Origin: Karstenula rhodostoma CBS 690.94
Lineage: Eukaryota > Ascomycota > Dothideomycetes > Pleosporales > Didymosphaeriaceae
Length of the DNA: 64,000 nucleotides
NCBI GenBank assembly: GCA_010093485.1
Contig: MU001493.1
Span: 1,701,601 to 1,765,600, forward strand
Direction: 5' to 3'
Positions 11,271 through 21,286 of the stretch are shown piece by piece. How positions within the stretch are numbered: the first letter of the stretch is position 1; each line of letters begins with the position of its first letter. Made by a program: the position numbers and the translations under genes. The notes under the pieces are model-generated. The model ran no database searches. It was not told the DNA's origin and saw only the letters and a program-made list of their open reading frames with translations.

Positions 11271-11337
11271 TATTATAGATAATTATATAAGGCAGGGTAG
11301 ATCTATAAAGGGGTGGATAATATAAGGTATCGCGCTT
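11271..11337 (-). repeat. NL1 repeat, very short copy
   Basis: Only about 65 bp of the NL1 3' end remain. The flanks carry the direct repeat TTTAGCCTATATA (13 bp), so it is a complete, strongly 5'-truncated insertion. Confidence 0.65.
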
Positions 11338-12194
11338 TTAGCCTATATAAAATATATTACTAATCTATATAAACTAAATTAGTATATTTATAATAAACCC
11401 TTATTACCTATAAAAATAAAAAAGGAAGTATATAGTATTATAGAATCTAAAGGTTATTAAATAGGAGGATTTTACTAATATAATTAGTCTTTAGTAATTA
11501 TAAAATCCTCTATAAAGAGGTCCTTATTACTAAATTTATCCCTATTACTTTTATTACTATAATTAGATATAGGACTATTAGAAAAGGTAAAGTTTAATAT
11601 CTTACCTAATACTTATAAATTTAGAAATATAGGAGTAGGCTAGATAGGTATTTATACTATTATAAATTAAATAGATTTTATATCTAAATTTACTATATAT
11701 AATAGTAAAGGAGTATATAGTATTAATTATATTATATTTAGTCTAAAAGAGAATATTAGAAAAGGGATTTAATAAGCCTTATATAATAAATAATAGCTAT
11801 TCTAAAATAACCTTTATAGGATTAGTCTTATTAGAATAAAGAGCTATAAAAGACTTAGTAAAGATAATAAAATATAAAGTATAAAATATAGTTAAATTAT
11901 AGTATTAGTAGGTCTACTAATAATATAGTATTTAGAAAGAGATATAATAGAAGTTAGTAAAGAATATATTTATTTATAATATATATAGTATTTCTTTAAT
12001 TTTTTATTTATAAAGATATTAAGAAGTAGATTAAATAGATAACTATATTTATAGTAGAGTAGTATAGGTCTTTAGTTTACTATTACTAATTAATAGAGAG
12101 ATAGTATATAGCTAGAATAAATAATATAATATAAAAATATATTTATAAAATAGATATTAGTCTAGGTATTAGATAAGGATATATATAAAAAAAA

Positions 12195-12422
12195 AAAACT
12201 AAATATAATTAGTATTATAGTATAGTATTATATATTATAATATTATATAATACTTATATAGATTAATACTTAGTTAATTAAGTCTAGTATTATAGATATC
12301 CTTTTTTCTCTTTTATTATAAATAATACTATCCTTTAGAGCCGTTTAATAGAATTATATAGTATCTCTAGATATTTCCTTATTACTAGGTAGTTATAATA
12401 GTAACTTTATATTAAAAAAAAA
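12195..12422 (+). repeat. NL2 repeat, 3' fragment
   Basis: Matches the last 230 bp of the NL2 element, from the AGTATTAT microsatellite through CTTTTTTCTCTTTTATTATAAATA to AACTTTATATTAAAAAAAAA. The A tract runs directly into a T tract at about 12,424. Confidence 0.65.
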
Positions 12423-12948
12423 AATTTTTTTTTTAACTAATCTACTTTAAAAGTTTATTTTATACTAATTTAGAAATATAATCTATTATAGGAGGAAATA
12501 CTTTTATTAACTATTATCTATATAATTTTAGAAGAAAGGGAGAATAATATCTTCTATAATAGAATTAAATTACTTAGTTTTATAAAGATACTACTTAGGC
12601 TATTTCTAGAGTTTTAGAATTTTATAAAAAAAAAAAAATTTTTAGTTAGAATTATTAAAATACTCTTTATACTACTAATACTATCGTATAATAATTATAT
12701 AGTACTTAAGAAAGATATACTAATAAAGAAGTAAAGTATTATAAAAAGAGTATTATATAGTATTTATAATAAAATATAGTAAATTAGCTAGTAAAAATAT
12801 ATAGAATAATAGTATACTTTTTAATATAGAAGAATATAATATTATAACTTTAGAATAAATAAATTTAGAGGGTAATAATACCTATAAATTCCTATTAATA
12901 TTAGTTAAAATAATAATAAAAAAGAATATCTATACTTTATTCTATCTA

Positions 12949-13084
12949 TATTATAGAGATTTACTATAAGGTAGAATAACTTAATAAAATAAAAGGGATA
13001 AAAAGGTATATTATACTTTACTAATATATAAATAAAGGGGGACTAAAAAAATAACTAAGGCACGTCTAGTATTTATATATAGAC
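12949..13084 (-). repeat. NL1 repeat, B variant
   Basis: Antisense copy with the AGAGATTTACTATAAGGTAG tail. It is flanked by ATTCTATCTAT (11 bp) on both sides. Confidence 0.75.
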
Positions 13085-13134
13085 TAAATTCTATCTATTA
13101 TAACTATAATATTATTTTAAATAAGTATATCTAT

Positions 13135-13280
13135 ATTATATATAATTACTATAAGAATAGGTAAATTAATAAAGGGGTAGATAATATAAGGCGTCGCGCT
13201 TTACTAATATATAAAGGGATTAAAAAAGTAACTAAGGCACGCCTAGCGTCTATATATAGGCTAACTAAAAAGGGTATAAT
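13135..13280 (-). repeat. NL1 repeat, A variant
   Basis: Antisense copy, about 145 bp, from ATTATATATAATTACTATAAG to GGCTAACTAAAAAGGG. An AT-rich TATATCTATATTATATATAAT direct repeat is present at both flanks. Confidence 0.75.
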
Positions 13281-13986
13281 ATATCTATATTATATATAAT
13301 AAATACTTTAGTACTAAAAGAACTTCTACTTTATTAGAAGATATTAGAAAATACTATAGAAATAAAAAATATAGATAATATTTTATAAATATAAAATATT
13401 TTAAAGAATATTAAAATAAATAAAGAAGATAGTATAAAATTACTAAAAGTATAGTTAAAGTTAAGTATTATAATAGTATTATAGTAAAAAGATAAATAAG
13501 AAATAAAATTAAATTAAATTAAAAAAAAAATTTAAATTTTTAAAGTATTAATTAGTATTAGGCTAGACTAATACCTAAAGAAGAATTATATACTAAATAA
13601 ATATTTAAAAATATATAGTTAAATTTAATATTCTATAGCTAAAGTAATTATAAATAATATATTAGTTATATTAGTATTTAAAGAAATATTATTATATTAT
13701 ATTTTAAGGATTAATTAGAATATATAAAATACCTTTTTTTAGCTAATAAAAAGTCTAAAATCCTCTATTCTAATTAGGTAATATATAGCCCTAAAGTTTA
13801 GCTAACTATATAGAAGCTCTACTATAATAATTTACTTCCTTACTTTATTTATTATAAATAATAATATTAACTAGTCTCTTAAATTCCTTAATAATTAATT
13901 TCGTTTTTTATATACGTAAACTAGATTATATAGTATTAGTAGGAAATTATTATTAAGTATAGGGACCTAAGAAAAATAGGTCCTAG

Positions 13987-14001
13987 TATATAGCTTATAT
14001 T
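13987..14001. repeat. Left target-site duplication of the full-length NL1 (RIP-mutated)
   Basis: TATATAGCTTATATT here corresponds to TACGCAGCTTATGTT at 15,404-15,418. The four differences are all C-to-T or G-to-A. One copy lies in RIP-damaged DNA and the other in the undamaged gene island. Confidence 0.75.
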
Positions 14002-15403
14002 ATAGAGATTTACTATAAGGTAGGGTAACTTAATAAAGTAGGGGGGATAAAAAGGTATATTATACTTTACTAATATATAAATAAAGGAAGACTAAAAAAG
14101 TAGCTAAGATATACCTAGTATCTATATATAGCCTGCGTATAGATACTAGGTAAGCCTTAGCCACTTTTTTAGTCCCTCTTTATTTATATATTGGTAAAGT
14201 ATAATATACCTTTTTATCCCCCCTACTTTATTAAGTTACCCTACCCTATAGTAAATCTCTATAATATATATATATATCTATATATAGGTTAACTAAAAAG
14301 GATATAATACTAAGCTAACTAAAATAGGCTTAATATATACTTACTAATATATAAGAATTCTAATAATAAAGAGTTATTAATAAATAAAAAAAATAGTTCT
14401 TATTAAAATTAGAAAAAAATATATATAAGTAGGTATTATTACCTATATTACTCTCTCTATTCTATACTCTATTAGTTATTAATAGTATATATATAAAATA
14501 GCTATTATTAGTATACTATAAATCCTCTTTAATAGTATAATACTTATATAATATAGGTTTACTAGTATAATACCTATATACTAGAATTACCTTATCTAGT
14601 AATAGTAGTAATAATAATAATAATAGTAAATTAATAATCTATTTATTCCCTATAATCTTAAAAAATATAGAAAAAGTAGCCTATAATACTAAGTAGTACT
14701 TCTATAAAATATATTTTACTATTATAATATATTAAGGTAATAGTAATAAGCTAAAATAGATTATTATTAAAGTAAAAATTAATAAAGAAGTATATATAGG
14801 GATTAGTAATATATTTAAAATATCTTAACTAGACTAAGAGGTAATTAATACTTATAAAATAGAGGTAAAAAATAGATAGTAGCTAATATATATATAATAA
14901 AAGCTATAGGAAATTAAAATCTATTATAATAAGGAGGTAACTAAAAAGAATAAGAAGTTTATAGTAGAGATAATAAGTAAAGTAAGTATTTATTAGATAT
15001 AAAAGGTCTTATATAGTATAGTAAATATATAGATAAAGGTAATAGTATTAGTAAAAGAATCCTAAGTATAGAGCCTATAGGGTAATATATAAAAAATAAA
15101 AAATAAAAAATAAAAGATAAAGAATAAGAATAGTAACTATATATAGTTAATTTTTAATAATAGTAATAGAGGTATATAGTATTTAATTATAAAATACTAA
15201 GTATAGAAACTTAGTATTATATTAATAATAAAATAAGGTAATAAGGATTATAATATAAAGTTAACTAGTATCTAGTTATAATTAGTAGCTTTTAATAGAT
15301 CTTAATAACTAGTTCTAGGGAAAGATAGTAATTAAATAAACTTAACTTAGTAAAGTAAGGATTCTAAATAAATAAATAAAGAGGTGACTGACTAACGCCG
15401 GCC
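14002..15403 (-). mobile_element. NL1 full-length non-LTR element (copy a)
   Basis: The 5' end (minus strand) starts GGCCGGCGTTAGTCAGTC at 15,403. The 3' end is the AT-rich AAATCTCTATAAT tail at 14,002. The 1.26 kb body is interrupted by a nested antiparallel NL1 copy (14,134-14,268). Target duplications flank it (13,987-14,001 and 15,404-15,418). The sequence aligns along its length with 59,534-60,835. No open frame is visible, so it is probably a non-autonomous element moved by target-primed reverse transcription. Its last bases beside the gene island are less RIP-mutated than the other copy (GTGACTGACTAACGCC against GTAACTAACTAATACC). Confidence 0.75.
14134..14268 (+). repeat. NL1 repeat nested inside a full-length NL1, opposite orientation
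   Basis: A 5'-truncated B-variant copy splits the older NL1 and creates a large imperfect inverted repeat (14,002-14,133 against 14,134-14,268). The flanking repeat is TATCTATATATAG (13 bp). Confidence 0.75.
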
Positions 15404-15418
15404 TACGCAGCTTATGTT
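15404..15418. repeat. Right target-site duplication of the full-length NL1 (unmutated)
   Basis: TACGCAGCTTATGTT is the intact counterpart of 13,987-14,001 and marks the exact edge of gene island 2. Confidence 0.75.
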
Positions 15419-15845
15419 CGCGCGTGTGCAGGAGCTGGTGCGTGCGCTGGTTATCATCATCTCGCTTCTGACGCATCGGTTCGACGTCAGGTGACCTGAG
15501 TCAGTGGAGCTCTCGACTTGGCAGGGACACTGAAGCAGCAAACCAGGCCCCCGACCGTTTCGCTGCAGTCTGGTCGGCCCGAGCAATCGAGGCTCAAAGA
15601 CGCGGTTAGAGATTTTGGCACCGAAGTCGGTTCAACCAACGGAGAAGCGATCGATGTAGAAAGGACAGCCAATGACCCGACACGCGTGCAATTGAAGCAA
15701 CAGTGCATGGATTTCCGGATAGTACAGATTATTCTGCAGATTACTCTGCCAATATAAACTATCAACAAAAGCATGACCGCCGGGTTCCACATCTCCCATC
15801 CACCATGCATAGCCCGATCGTCGTTAGCTAAATGAATTGGGTGAC
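15419..15845. other. Region downstream of the P450, no recognised gene
   Basis: Ordinary composition, 3' of the P450 stop. A 79-codon plus-strand frame (15,518-15,757) contains QSRLKDAVRDFGTEVGS but has no family signature I recognise, and overlapping frames are as long. It may be untranslated or relic sequence. Confidence 0.4.
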
Positions 15846-17710
15846 TCACGGGAGGACGACAGCTCGGATACCTTTGGAGCCTTTCCGAGGCATTGGAATC
15901 ATGAGATCGTGGTCGTATCTGACATCGTCGGCAGTGGTCTCGTATAATCTCATCTTCGGAAAGACGCGTAGAGTGAGCGCTGCCACCAAGAGGTTCAACT
16001 CGCAAATTGCAAGACTGTTTGGAAAAAGTAGGTCAGTGGTCGATGAAACAGAAATATTACTATGGTAGGTAACGTACTTGATTCCCAAGCATATACGACT
16101 TCCCGTGGAGAAGCTTAAAATGTACTTTTCCAGATGCACATTCCTCTGCCTGTCTTTCGTGATCCAGCGTTCCGGTTTGAACTTGAACGGATCGGGAAAG
16201 TATTTAGGGTTGTGGTGCAGGATACGTGAGCTCTCTCCGATCGGAGTTCCCTTGGGTATGACATATTGGTATTTGCCGTCCTCCGATTTATAAATAAGGT
16301 CTTCGGTTCGAGCGATGCGCGGTGACCGCTGGGATATACCGTAGCCCATGCGCAGGCCCTCTTGAATCACGCCGTAGAGGTACAGGTGCCCCTCGAGGTT
16401 CTGCCAGTCGAGGTGGAAGGGGTCAACGTCGCGCAAGTCCTCCTCCAGTCGCTTTCGGATTTCAGGTTTCGTAAGGAGATGGTATGTAATAAAAGCGATA
16501 ATGGCCTATAAATGACAAACACAACTTAGTCCATCTTCAGGATGCCAAAGGGTGTAACCTTACCGCGGTCGTCTCCATGCCCGCGGTTATGAATGAGAAG
16601 CCTTCTCCGGACAAACGGAAAATCGTTTTCTCGGAGTCGGGCATGTCGGACTCGATCAGATGAGAGAATACGCGCCCCTGGGTTTCACCCTGGGTAGCCT
16701 CGCGGACATAACGGGGCATCTTGACGGTAAGTTCTTTGAAGAGATTGCCCATGTGCTCGGGTAGGTAGCTGCGTGTCGCGAATTTTCAGCGATTGCTTGC
16801 GCTTTGGATCCCAAAGCAGCGCTCATCGCGCCCACGGGAATGAAGATTGTCAAGTACGTACTCTTGGATGTATGGAGCAACGTGGACCATCTGTCTGGTC
16901 CATGGTGCGTATCTCAGGATGTACATCGACTGAGTAAAGCCCTCCAATGCCGCTCTATGGTTCCTTTTCCAGCCATCTTGAGATATGAATCCGGCAGTCT
17001 CACCAAAGCAGTACTTTGTAATAGCATCGGCAGTGAAACAGCCATACGCCATGGTTAGGTTGATAGGCTCCCTCCACTTCAAGAGCTTTTCGATAAATTG
17101 CTGACACAGTTCGTGAATTTCGGGCTCCAGCTTCTTCATCTGAGTGCGCGAAAAGGACTTATTCGCTGCATTGCGACGGGTACGGTGGATTTCGTGATAT
17201 CTGCTGCCAAAACTCGAATACGCAAGCGCGCCGGCAGTGGGGTTCAAGAAATGCTGTTGCTTGTCACGGATGCGCCCTCCACCGGCGTAGATCTCCTCGA
17301 TAAATTCCCCGTCGTCGCAGTGAAGCTCTTCGGGGTTGATACGCACAACTGGACCTAGTCATGATCATTAGCTCGGCTGACTCCAACTTTTTCATTGTGG
17401 TCAAAGGGGTCGCTGTAAAGCCACAATGAATAACGCATCAATGTTGGACATGCAAAGACGCACCGTATTTCTCATGCATTCGCTGAATCTCCCAGGTATA
17501 CTTTCCCCAGCGGATACCTTCATACCAGAACTCGTAAAGAAACGTCATGGCCGCCAGCTTGGGGCCAGGAAATCGGGAGAGCGGGTGAAATGGCGAGATA
17601 TTGTACAGCGCGAGAGCCACGCGATAGAGAAGCCAAAGTCCGGCGAGCCGCATCGTCGTCGACGTGGTGCTCGCCCAGAGATCTTGGGGCTTCCATCCCT
17701 CAGCGTCCAT
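15846..17710 (-). CDS. Cytochrome P450 monooxygenase, 513 residues, four introns
   Basis: Exons 17,710-17,464, 17,354-16,862, 16,768-16,564, 16,505-16,078 and 16,014-15,846 total 1,542 nt and stay in phase. Introns start GTGCGT, GTACGT, GTAAGG and GTACGT; the first has a GCTAATG branch site. The product has an N-terminal membrane anchor (about residues 20-38), the proline-rich hinge FPGPKLAA (47-54), [13 protein letters not shown], the I-helix AGMETT (309-314), the E364-x-x-R367 pair, FKPERW (424-429) and the heme loop [10 protein letters not shown] with Cys454. All catalytic landmarks are present and the length is typical. It should be an ER-bound haem monooxygenase working with a P450 reductase. 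The [17 protein letters not shown] layout and [11 protein letters not shown] resemble ascomycete P450s annotated as trichodiene oxygenase-like (CYP58-type), but the substrate cannot be read from sequence. Without intron 2 an in-frame TGA at 16,786 would be hit. An alternative start is Met20. Confidence 0.92.
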
Positions 17711-18101
17711 AGTCGCTTAGGTTGACTCGAGCGCTCCGTATAGTCAATTGTTACACGTTCACGCAATGCGTTGGCAGAACGACTTATCCCACTGAAAATC
17801 AAAAATGTAAGAAACGCGGAGATCGATTGAACTCATCACATGTATAAGTCCTGGAGGCGAAGGAGGCAGAGACGCTCTGAGCTATTACGCTTGTAGGGGG
17901 CTGATCAGGTGCTCCACCGCCCTATATGTCACGTCGTGTGCCAGTGGCTTGTGCCACAGCTTTAACCCCATGTGGGGATCCCGGAGTCGTGGAAGACAAT
18001 AGGGAGACGCCCGTGGGTGCCCGTAGGCGCCCGCGAGGAGGAGGGAGTGTTGGGGTGATCGGTGTGGTGAGTCACGTGTGACCGGCTTTAACCCCAGAGA
18101 A
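17711..18101. promoter_or_regulatory. Upstream region of the P450 with short GC-rich repeats
   Basis: This non-coding stretch precedes the P450 start on the minus strand. It contains two copies of a GGCTTTAACCCCA-like motif (CAGCTTTAACCCCATG near 17,959 and CCGGCTTTAACCCCAG near 18,082), a GTCACGTGTGAC near-palindrome with a CACGTG E-box core near 18,071, and a GGGTGCCCGTAGGCGCCCG stretch. These could be binding sites, but nothing in the sequence proves it. Confidence 0.35.
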
Positions 18102-18103
18102 TA

Positions 18104-18254
18104 CAGTCCCCCCTTTGCCAAAGCGTATAGCGTCGGAAGGATTTTAGAGCATTTACCCGGTGTGAAGAGGGCAACTCTCATACAAAATTTGTTGTTGCCA
18201 CCCTTGCAATCCTTCCGACGCTATACGCTTTGGCAAGGGGGGGGGGGGGGACTG
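18104..18254. mobile_element. 151 bp Tc1/mariner-type MITE
   Basis: The two ends are near-perfect inverted repeats of about 38 bp: CAGTCCCCCC...GCCAAAGCGTATAGCGTCGGAAGGAT at 18,104-18,142 and its reverse complement at 18,208-18,254. They differ mainly in a G-tract expanded to about 14 at 18,237-18,250. A TA dinucleotide lies directly outside each end (18,102-18,103 and 18,255-18,256). CAGT ends with a TA duplication are typical of Tc1/mariner and pogo-like elements. No coding capacity. It is not RIP-mutated, consistent with its small size. Confidence 0.85.
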
Positions 18255-18256
18255 TA

Positions 18257-19465
18257 ATTGTTTTGCCTAGTAAAGATTGTCGGCGGCCTTACTTTCTTGC
18301 TCCCGAGACTTCCACAGTAACCAAGAGCAGAATAAACTAGGTGGGGTGCACGAGAAAGCGGAGAAGGCTCGAGGGACCGGCCCGCCGGCTGATTGGCACG
18401 CGCCGCCGGCTGAGACAGAGCCGTGTGCGAAGTGGGTAAGACTGCAAGAAGCCTTTCGTTGCAGCCAATGGCGGGACTTGCCGTGATGGCCGCTGCCGCC
18501 TTCCATCCCTGCACATATGCTGAACAAGATATCGAGCTAGAGAACAGTAAAAGATCGCCCAATTCACATGCTAACCTCCCTAATCCGGGAGGAGGTAGGA
18601 TGGCAGGATGGCAGGATGATATCCGCAACGTGAAGGATGTGCTGCATCCTGCACTTGCGCAAATCCACAGCAATGGAGCCAATCAAAGGTCTACTAACAA
18701 TGCTAAGTGGCGTATTATTGTCCGAAGACCCTAGGTTGTTATGCTATCTAGAGTGAACAAAGAATAGATCGACGCAATGGCTAGTTGCAGGGTTGAACTT
18801 CCATCCCTTGCGGGTCCTCAAATGCGAGTTGCTTCACATCACCAAAGTCAATGCCAGATAGAGTAGAAGCGAGGCCTTATGTGGGATTGAAAATATCGCT
18901 TCGTTGCAGAATGTGTCGAGCTCCCACTGGAAGGGATGATAACCCTGCGCTCTCAGGCATTACCATGATTAGTTATCACCCAGTTTGCTTTTTTTTTCCT
19001 GTTGGTAGACGACGAGTCTAGGTTCTAAGCCTCTGGGTCCGTCATCTTCTCTGGATCGAATGTTGTCAAGTCTTGTCAAGTCGCCCTATCAAGTTTCCTG
19101 TCAACCTTGGAAGTCTCCAACATGTACAATAATCAATCAAATCTCAACTCTGCTACCGTAACGTACCCGACGTTACAGGCTGATATTTACTGCCAAGACA
19201 GGCGTAAGAATTCGAGTCAGCTGGAGCGGATTTCCTTGCAAAACTGCCCAAATGCGTTAGTTGCAGGAAGCGCTGGCAGGCGTGCGAACCAACGTGCCTA
19301 TGCCATGTACATTGAAGATCTGCAGAAGATCAGGGGACAAGTCCTGGGAACGCATACCCATGATACTGAATATTATAAGTGATTTTTAGTAGTGATTTTC
19401 GGAATTTGAGGCTCCCTAGAAATACCTCCTGGAAGTCTTGAACGAAATTCTTATCGAGTAGAAAC
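18257..19465. other. Intergenic region upstream of the rhodopsin-domain gene
   Basis: Ordinary composition. Several short frames (for example 18,423-18,734 and 19,107-19,382) lack domain signatures. There is a short ATGGCAGG tandem at about 18,599-18,617 and a GTCAAGTCTT repeat near 19,066. The stretch separates two divergent genes and presumably carries regulatory DNA. I see no gene that I can support. Confidence 0.4.
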
Positions 19466-19473
19466 TATATAAG
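19466..19473 (+). promoter_or_regulatory. TATA box of the rhodopsin-domain gene
   Basis: TATATAAG lies about 105 bp upstream of the ATG at 19,578, followed by pyrimidine-rich sequence (CTTCTCCTTATCCACCCTTCC). This is a typical fungal core promoter layout. Confidence 0.5.
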
Positions 19474-19577
19474 TCTGCTATCAATATTCGGATACCCACT
19501 CGTTTTTAAGCTTTTGGTGCCTTCTCCTTATCCACCCTTCCACTAATAAGGTCCTAACTGTTAGGCAGCACGGCATC

Positions 19578-20982
19578 ATGGAGCAGGAGACCATCTACGT
19601 CCCGCCGACTCAAAGGGCCATCGACCATGCGATCTTAAACTCTGTCGGCATGGCTGTCGCCATGGGTGTGATCGGTTTGCGCCTCTCTGTTCGCCACTTT
19701 GGAATAGGCATTGGATGGGATGATGGGCTCATGGTGGTTGGATTTGTCAGTGTTCATGCCGCTACTATTTTTCAGTGCAGTGGACTCACACCTCAACTAG
19801 GTTGTCGCGGCGGGATTCTTTGGAATCGTGTCGTCTTGTAAGTGTTGATTGATGGCTAGAGCTTCAAGAGCGAGCCTAACTTTTTTTCATATAGGGATTA
19901 CACTTGGTATGGGTTACAATCTGGATCCAAACTCACCACTGTACCTCACTCGTAAGTCGTGCCCGTTCATCGATATGGGCCACGGAAGTTGACGAATTCC
20001 AGTCATGAACAACCTTCCTTCGATTTACAAGGTACGCCGATCTGTCAACGACCAGCTTGTACGAGCAAACACTAACTTTCATACCTGAGCAGGGACTGCT
20101 CGTTGCGCAAGTCCTCTACGTCACGTCACTCACAGCCATGAAATTGAGTGTCCTGATGTTTTACCTTCGGATCTTCACCGTGCGCATACTGCAGATCGCA
20201 ACCAAGGTCTTTATCGGAGGTATCATCTGTTGGGGTGTCGCCTTCATCCTGTACATGCTTTTGGTTTGCCGGCCCATTGAGGCGAATTGGATCTTCACAA
20301 TGACTCCTACCAACTGCGGCGACCAAATCGCCATGTATACCTCTTTAATAGCGCTCAACATGATCACCGACTTTTTCATCATGGTGTTCCCGCTCTATAC
20401 CATTTGGAACTTGCAGATGCGAACAGCCGAAAAGCTCGCCCTTACCATATCGTTTTGTCTTGGATTTACGTAAGTACCATACCCTACATGGTCTCCATTT
20501 GTATGTGCCTAACGGATCACTCCAGTGTTATCGCCCTCGGTGCCGTCCGCCTGCATGCGCTCTATGATTTGGCATTGGCAGCCAACCTGACCGGAACCGT
20601 CGAGCAGACGGTGTTTCTCGCGACGATGGAGCTGTGGTTCAACTCTCTGGCACTCAGCATCCCCACTCTCCGGCCCTTGTACAGGCAGCTGCGAGAAAAG
20701 TGGTCTGGCTCGAATATCGACCGTTCCGGAGCAAACAGCTATATGCCCAACACCAGCGACCCGTTGAGCAGGAGGTCCAAGCGCAAGGGCGCGTTCACAG
20801 ACGCCACGGCGACGTATCTGGAGATGGATGACTGCGAGTCGCTCAAAGACAAGAGCGGGGCGGATGACAGCGTCGTCGGACACTTCCCTCAGGTGGACGA
20901 TGCGAGCTCTGAGAAGAACTTGACAAACAACCCGGACAAGATTAAAGTCACGACACGGTGGACAGTCTCGCACAACTCATGA
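19578..20982 (+). CDS. Fungal rhodopsin-domain integral membrane protein, 374 residues, five introns
   Basis: Exons 19,578-19,745, 19,801-19,837, 19,895-19,951, 20,003-20,031, 20,093-20,469 and 20,526-20,982 total 1,125 nt and stay in phase. Introns 2-5 have GTAAGT, GTAAGT, GTACGC and GTAAGT donors; introns 4 and 5 have CTAAC branch sites. Intron 1 uses a weaker GTCAGT donor, chosen because it restores the second membrane helix. The protein shows the fungal rhodopsin-like domain: GWDDGLM (46-52), KLSVLMFYLRIF (114-125), a VCRPIEANW stretch and a further DFFIMVFPLYTIW helix, for about seven helices and a polar C-terminal tail of about 100 residues. Members sit in membranes, are not retinal opsins, and occur near secondary-metabolite genes and in PTH11-like receptor sets; the biochemical role is unproven. 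Its start is 1.87 kb from the P450 start and divergent from it. Confidence 0.88.
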
Positions 20983-21286
20983 TTCTCGGGGATGTTGCTC
21001 AGGAAGTTTGGGGTCTCACTAGATGGCTATAGTTGAATAGTGATGTCTCTCACGGAATAGTATAGTGGCTGTCTTGGTTTAAGTATATAGAACAGTCTTA
21101 TATATATTATATTAGAACTACTTAATTCTAGTAATAGTTTATCTTTTTAACGCCTTTTTAACTCTCTATAATTAGATTTCTTATTAGTAGGTTATTATAA
21201 CTAGGGTATTTAGTATCTTACCTAATAGTTATATAATAAGTAAGAGGTATATTATAATAAAATTTAAGTTATATATTACTAAGTTA

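Larger units (their letters stand above)
11340..13878 (-). repeat. R3 dispersed repeat, antisense copy
   Basis: This stretch is the reverse complement of the sequence at 40,236-42,537 and 58,163-61,685. The shared end is TATTATTTATAATAAATAAAGTAAGG (here at 13,878), followed by a stretch ending AGCTAAACCTTAGGGC. It is interrupted by an NL2 3' fragment (12,195-12,422) and two NL1 copies. I found no recognisable protein motif in either strand, so its class (LTR, DNA or other) is open. Confidence 0.65.
9315..15403. other. AT-rich, RIP-saturated transposon block 2
   Basis: This block of about 6.1 kb separates the terpene synthase from the P450. The left junction is abrupt: ordinary sequence ends within about 20 bp near 9,310. 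The right edge is the exact 5' end of an NL1 element. Identified parts are an antisense R3 copy (11,340-13,878), NL2 and NL1 pieces, and a full-length NL1. The part 9,330-11,270 has no domain I can name. Within it, 9,640-9,668 is a TTAAAC hexamer run, and 10,860-11,265 is visibly less mutated (TTCGGCCTCTTTAACCTCG, CGTAGACCCGC) and may be former single-copy DNA. Confidence 0.8.

Noticed and set aside
15487..16005. 172-codon minus-strand frame overlapping the P450 3' end
   Set aside because: It overlaps the P450 last exon in another frame and has no recognisable motif.
16786..16788. In-frame TGA that would make the P450 a pseudogene
   Set aside because: A canonical intron (GTACGT donor at 16,861, CAG acceptor at 16,769) removes it, keeps the phase and gives a natural P450 sequence across the joint.
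18423..18734. 103-codon plus-strand frame upstream of the rhodopsin-domain gene
   Set aside because: No domain, several equally long overlapping frames on both strands, and it lies in intergenic DNA.
19107..19382. 91-codon plus-strand frame with RRANQRAYAMYIEDLQ, faintly like a bZIP basic region
   Set aside because: It starts from TTG, the N-x7-R spacing of bZIP proteins is not met, and no leucine zipper follows.
15846..20982. Naming the P450 a trichothecene enzyme or calling this a mycotoxin cluster
   Set aside because: Similarity is at family level only. No trichodiene synthase or other pathway gene is present, and the terpene synthase here is of a different type.
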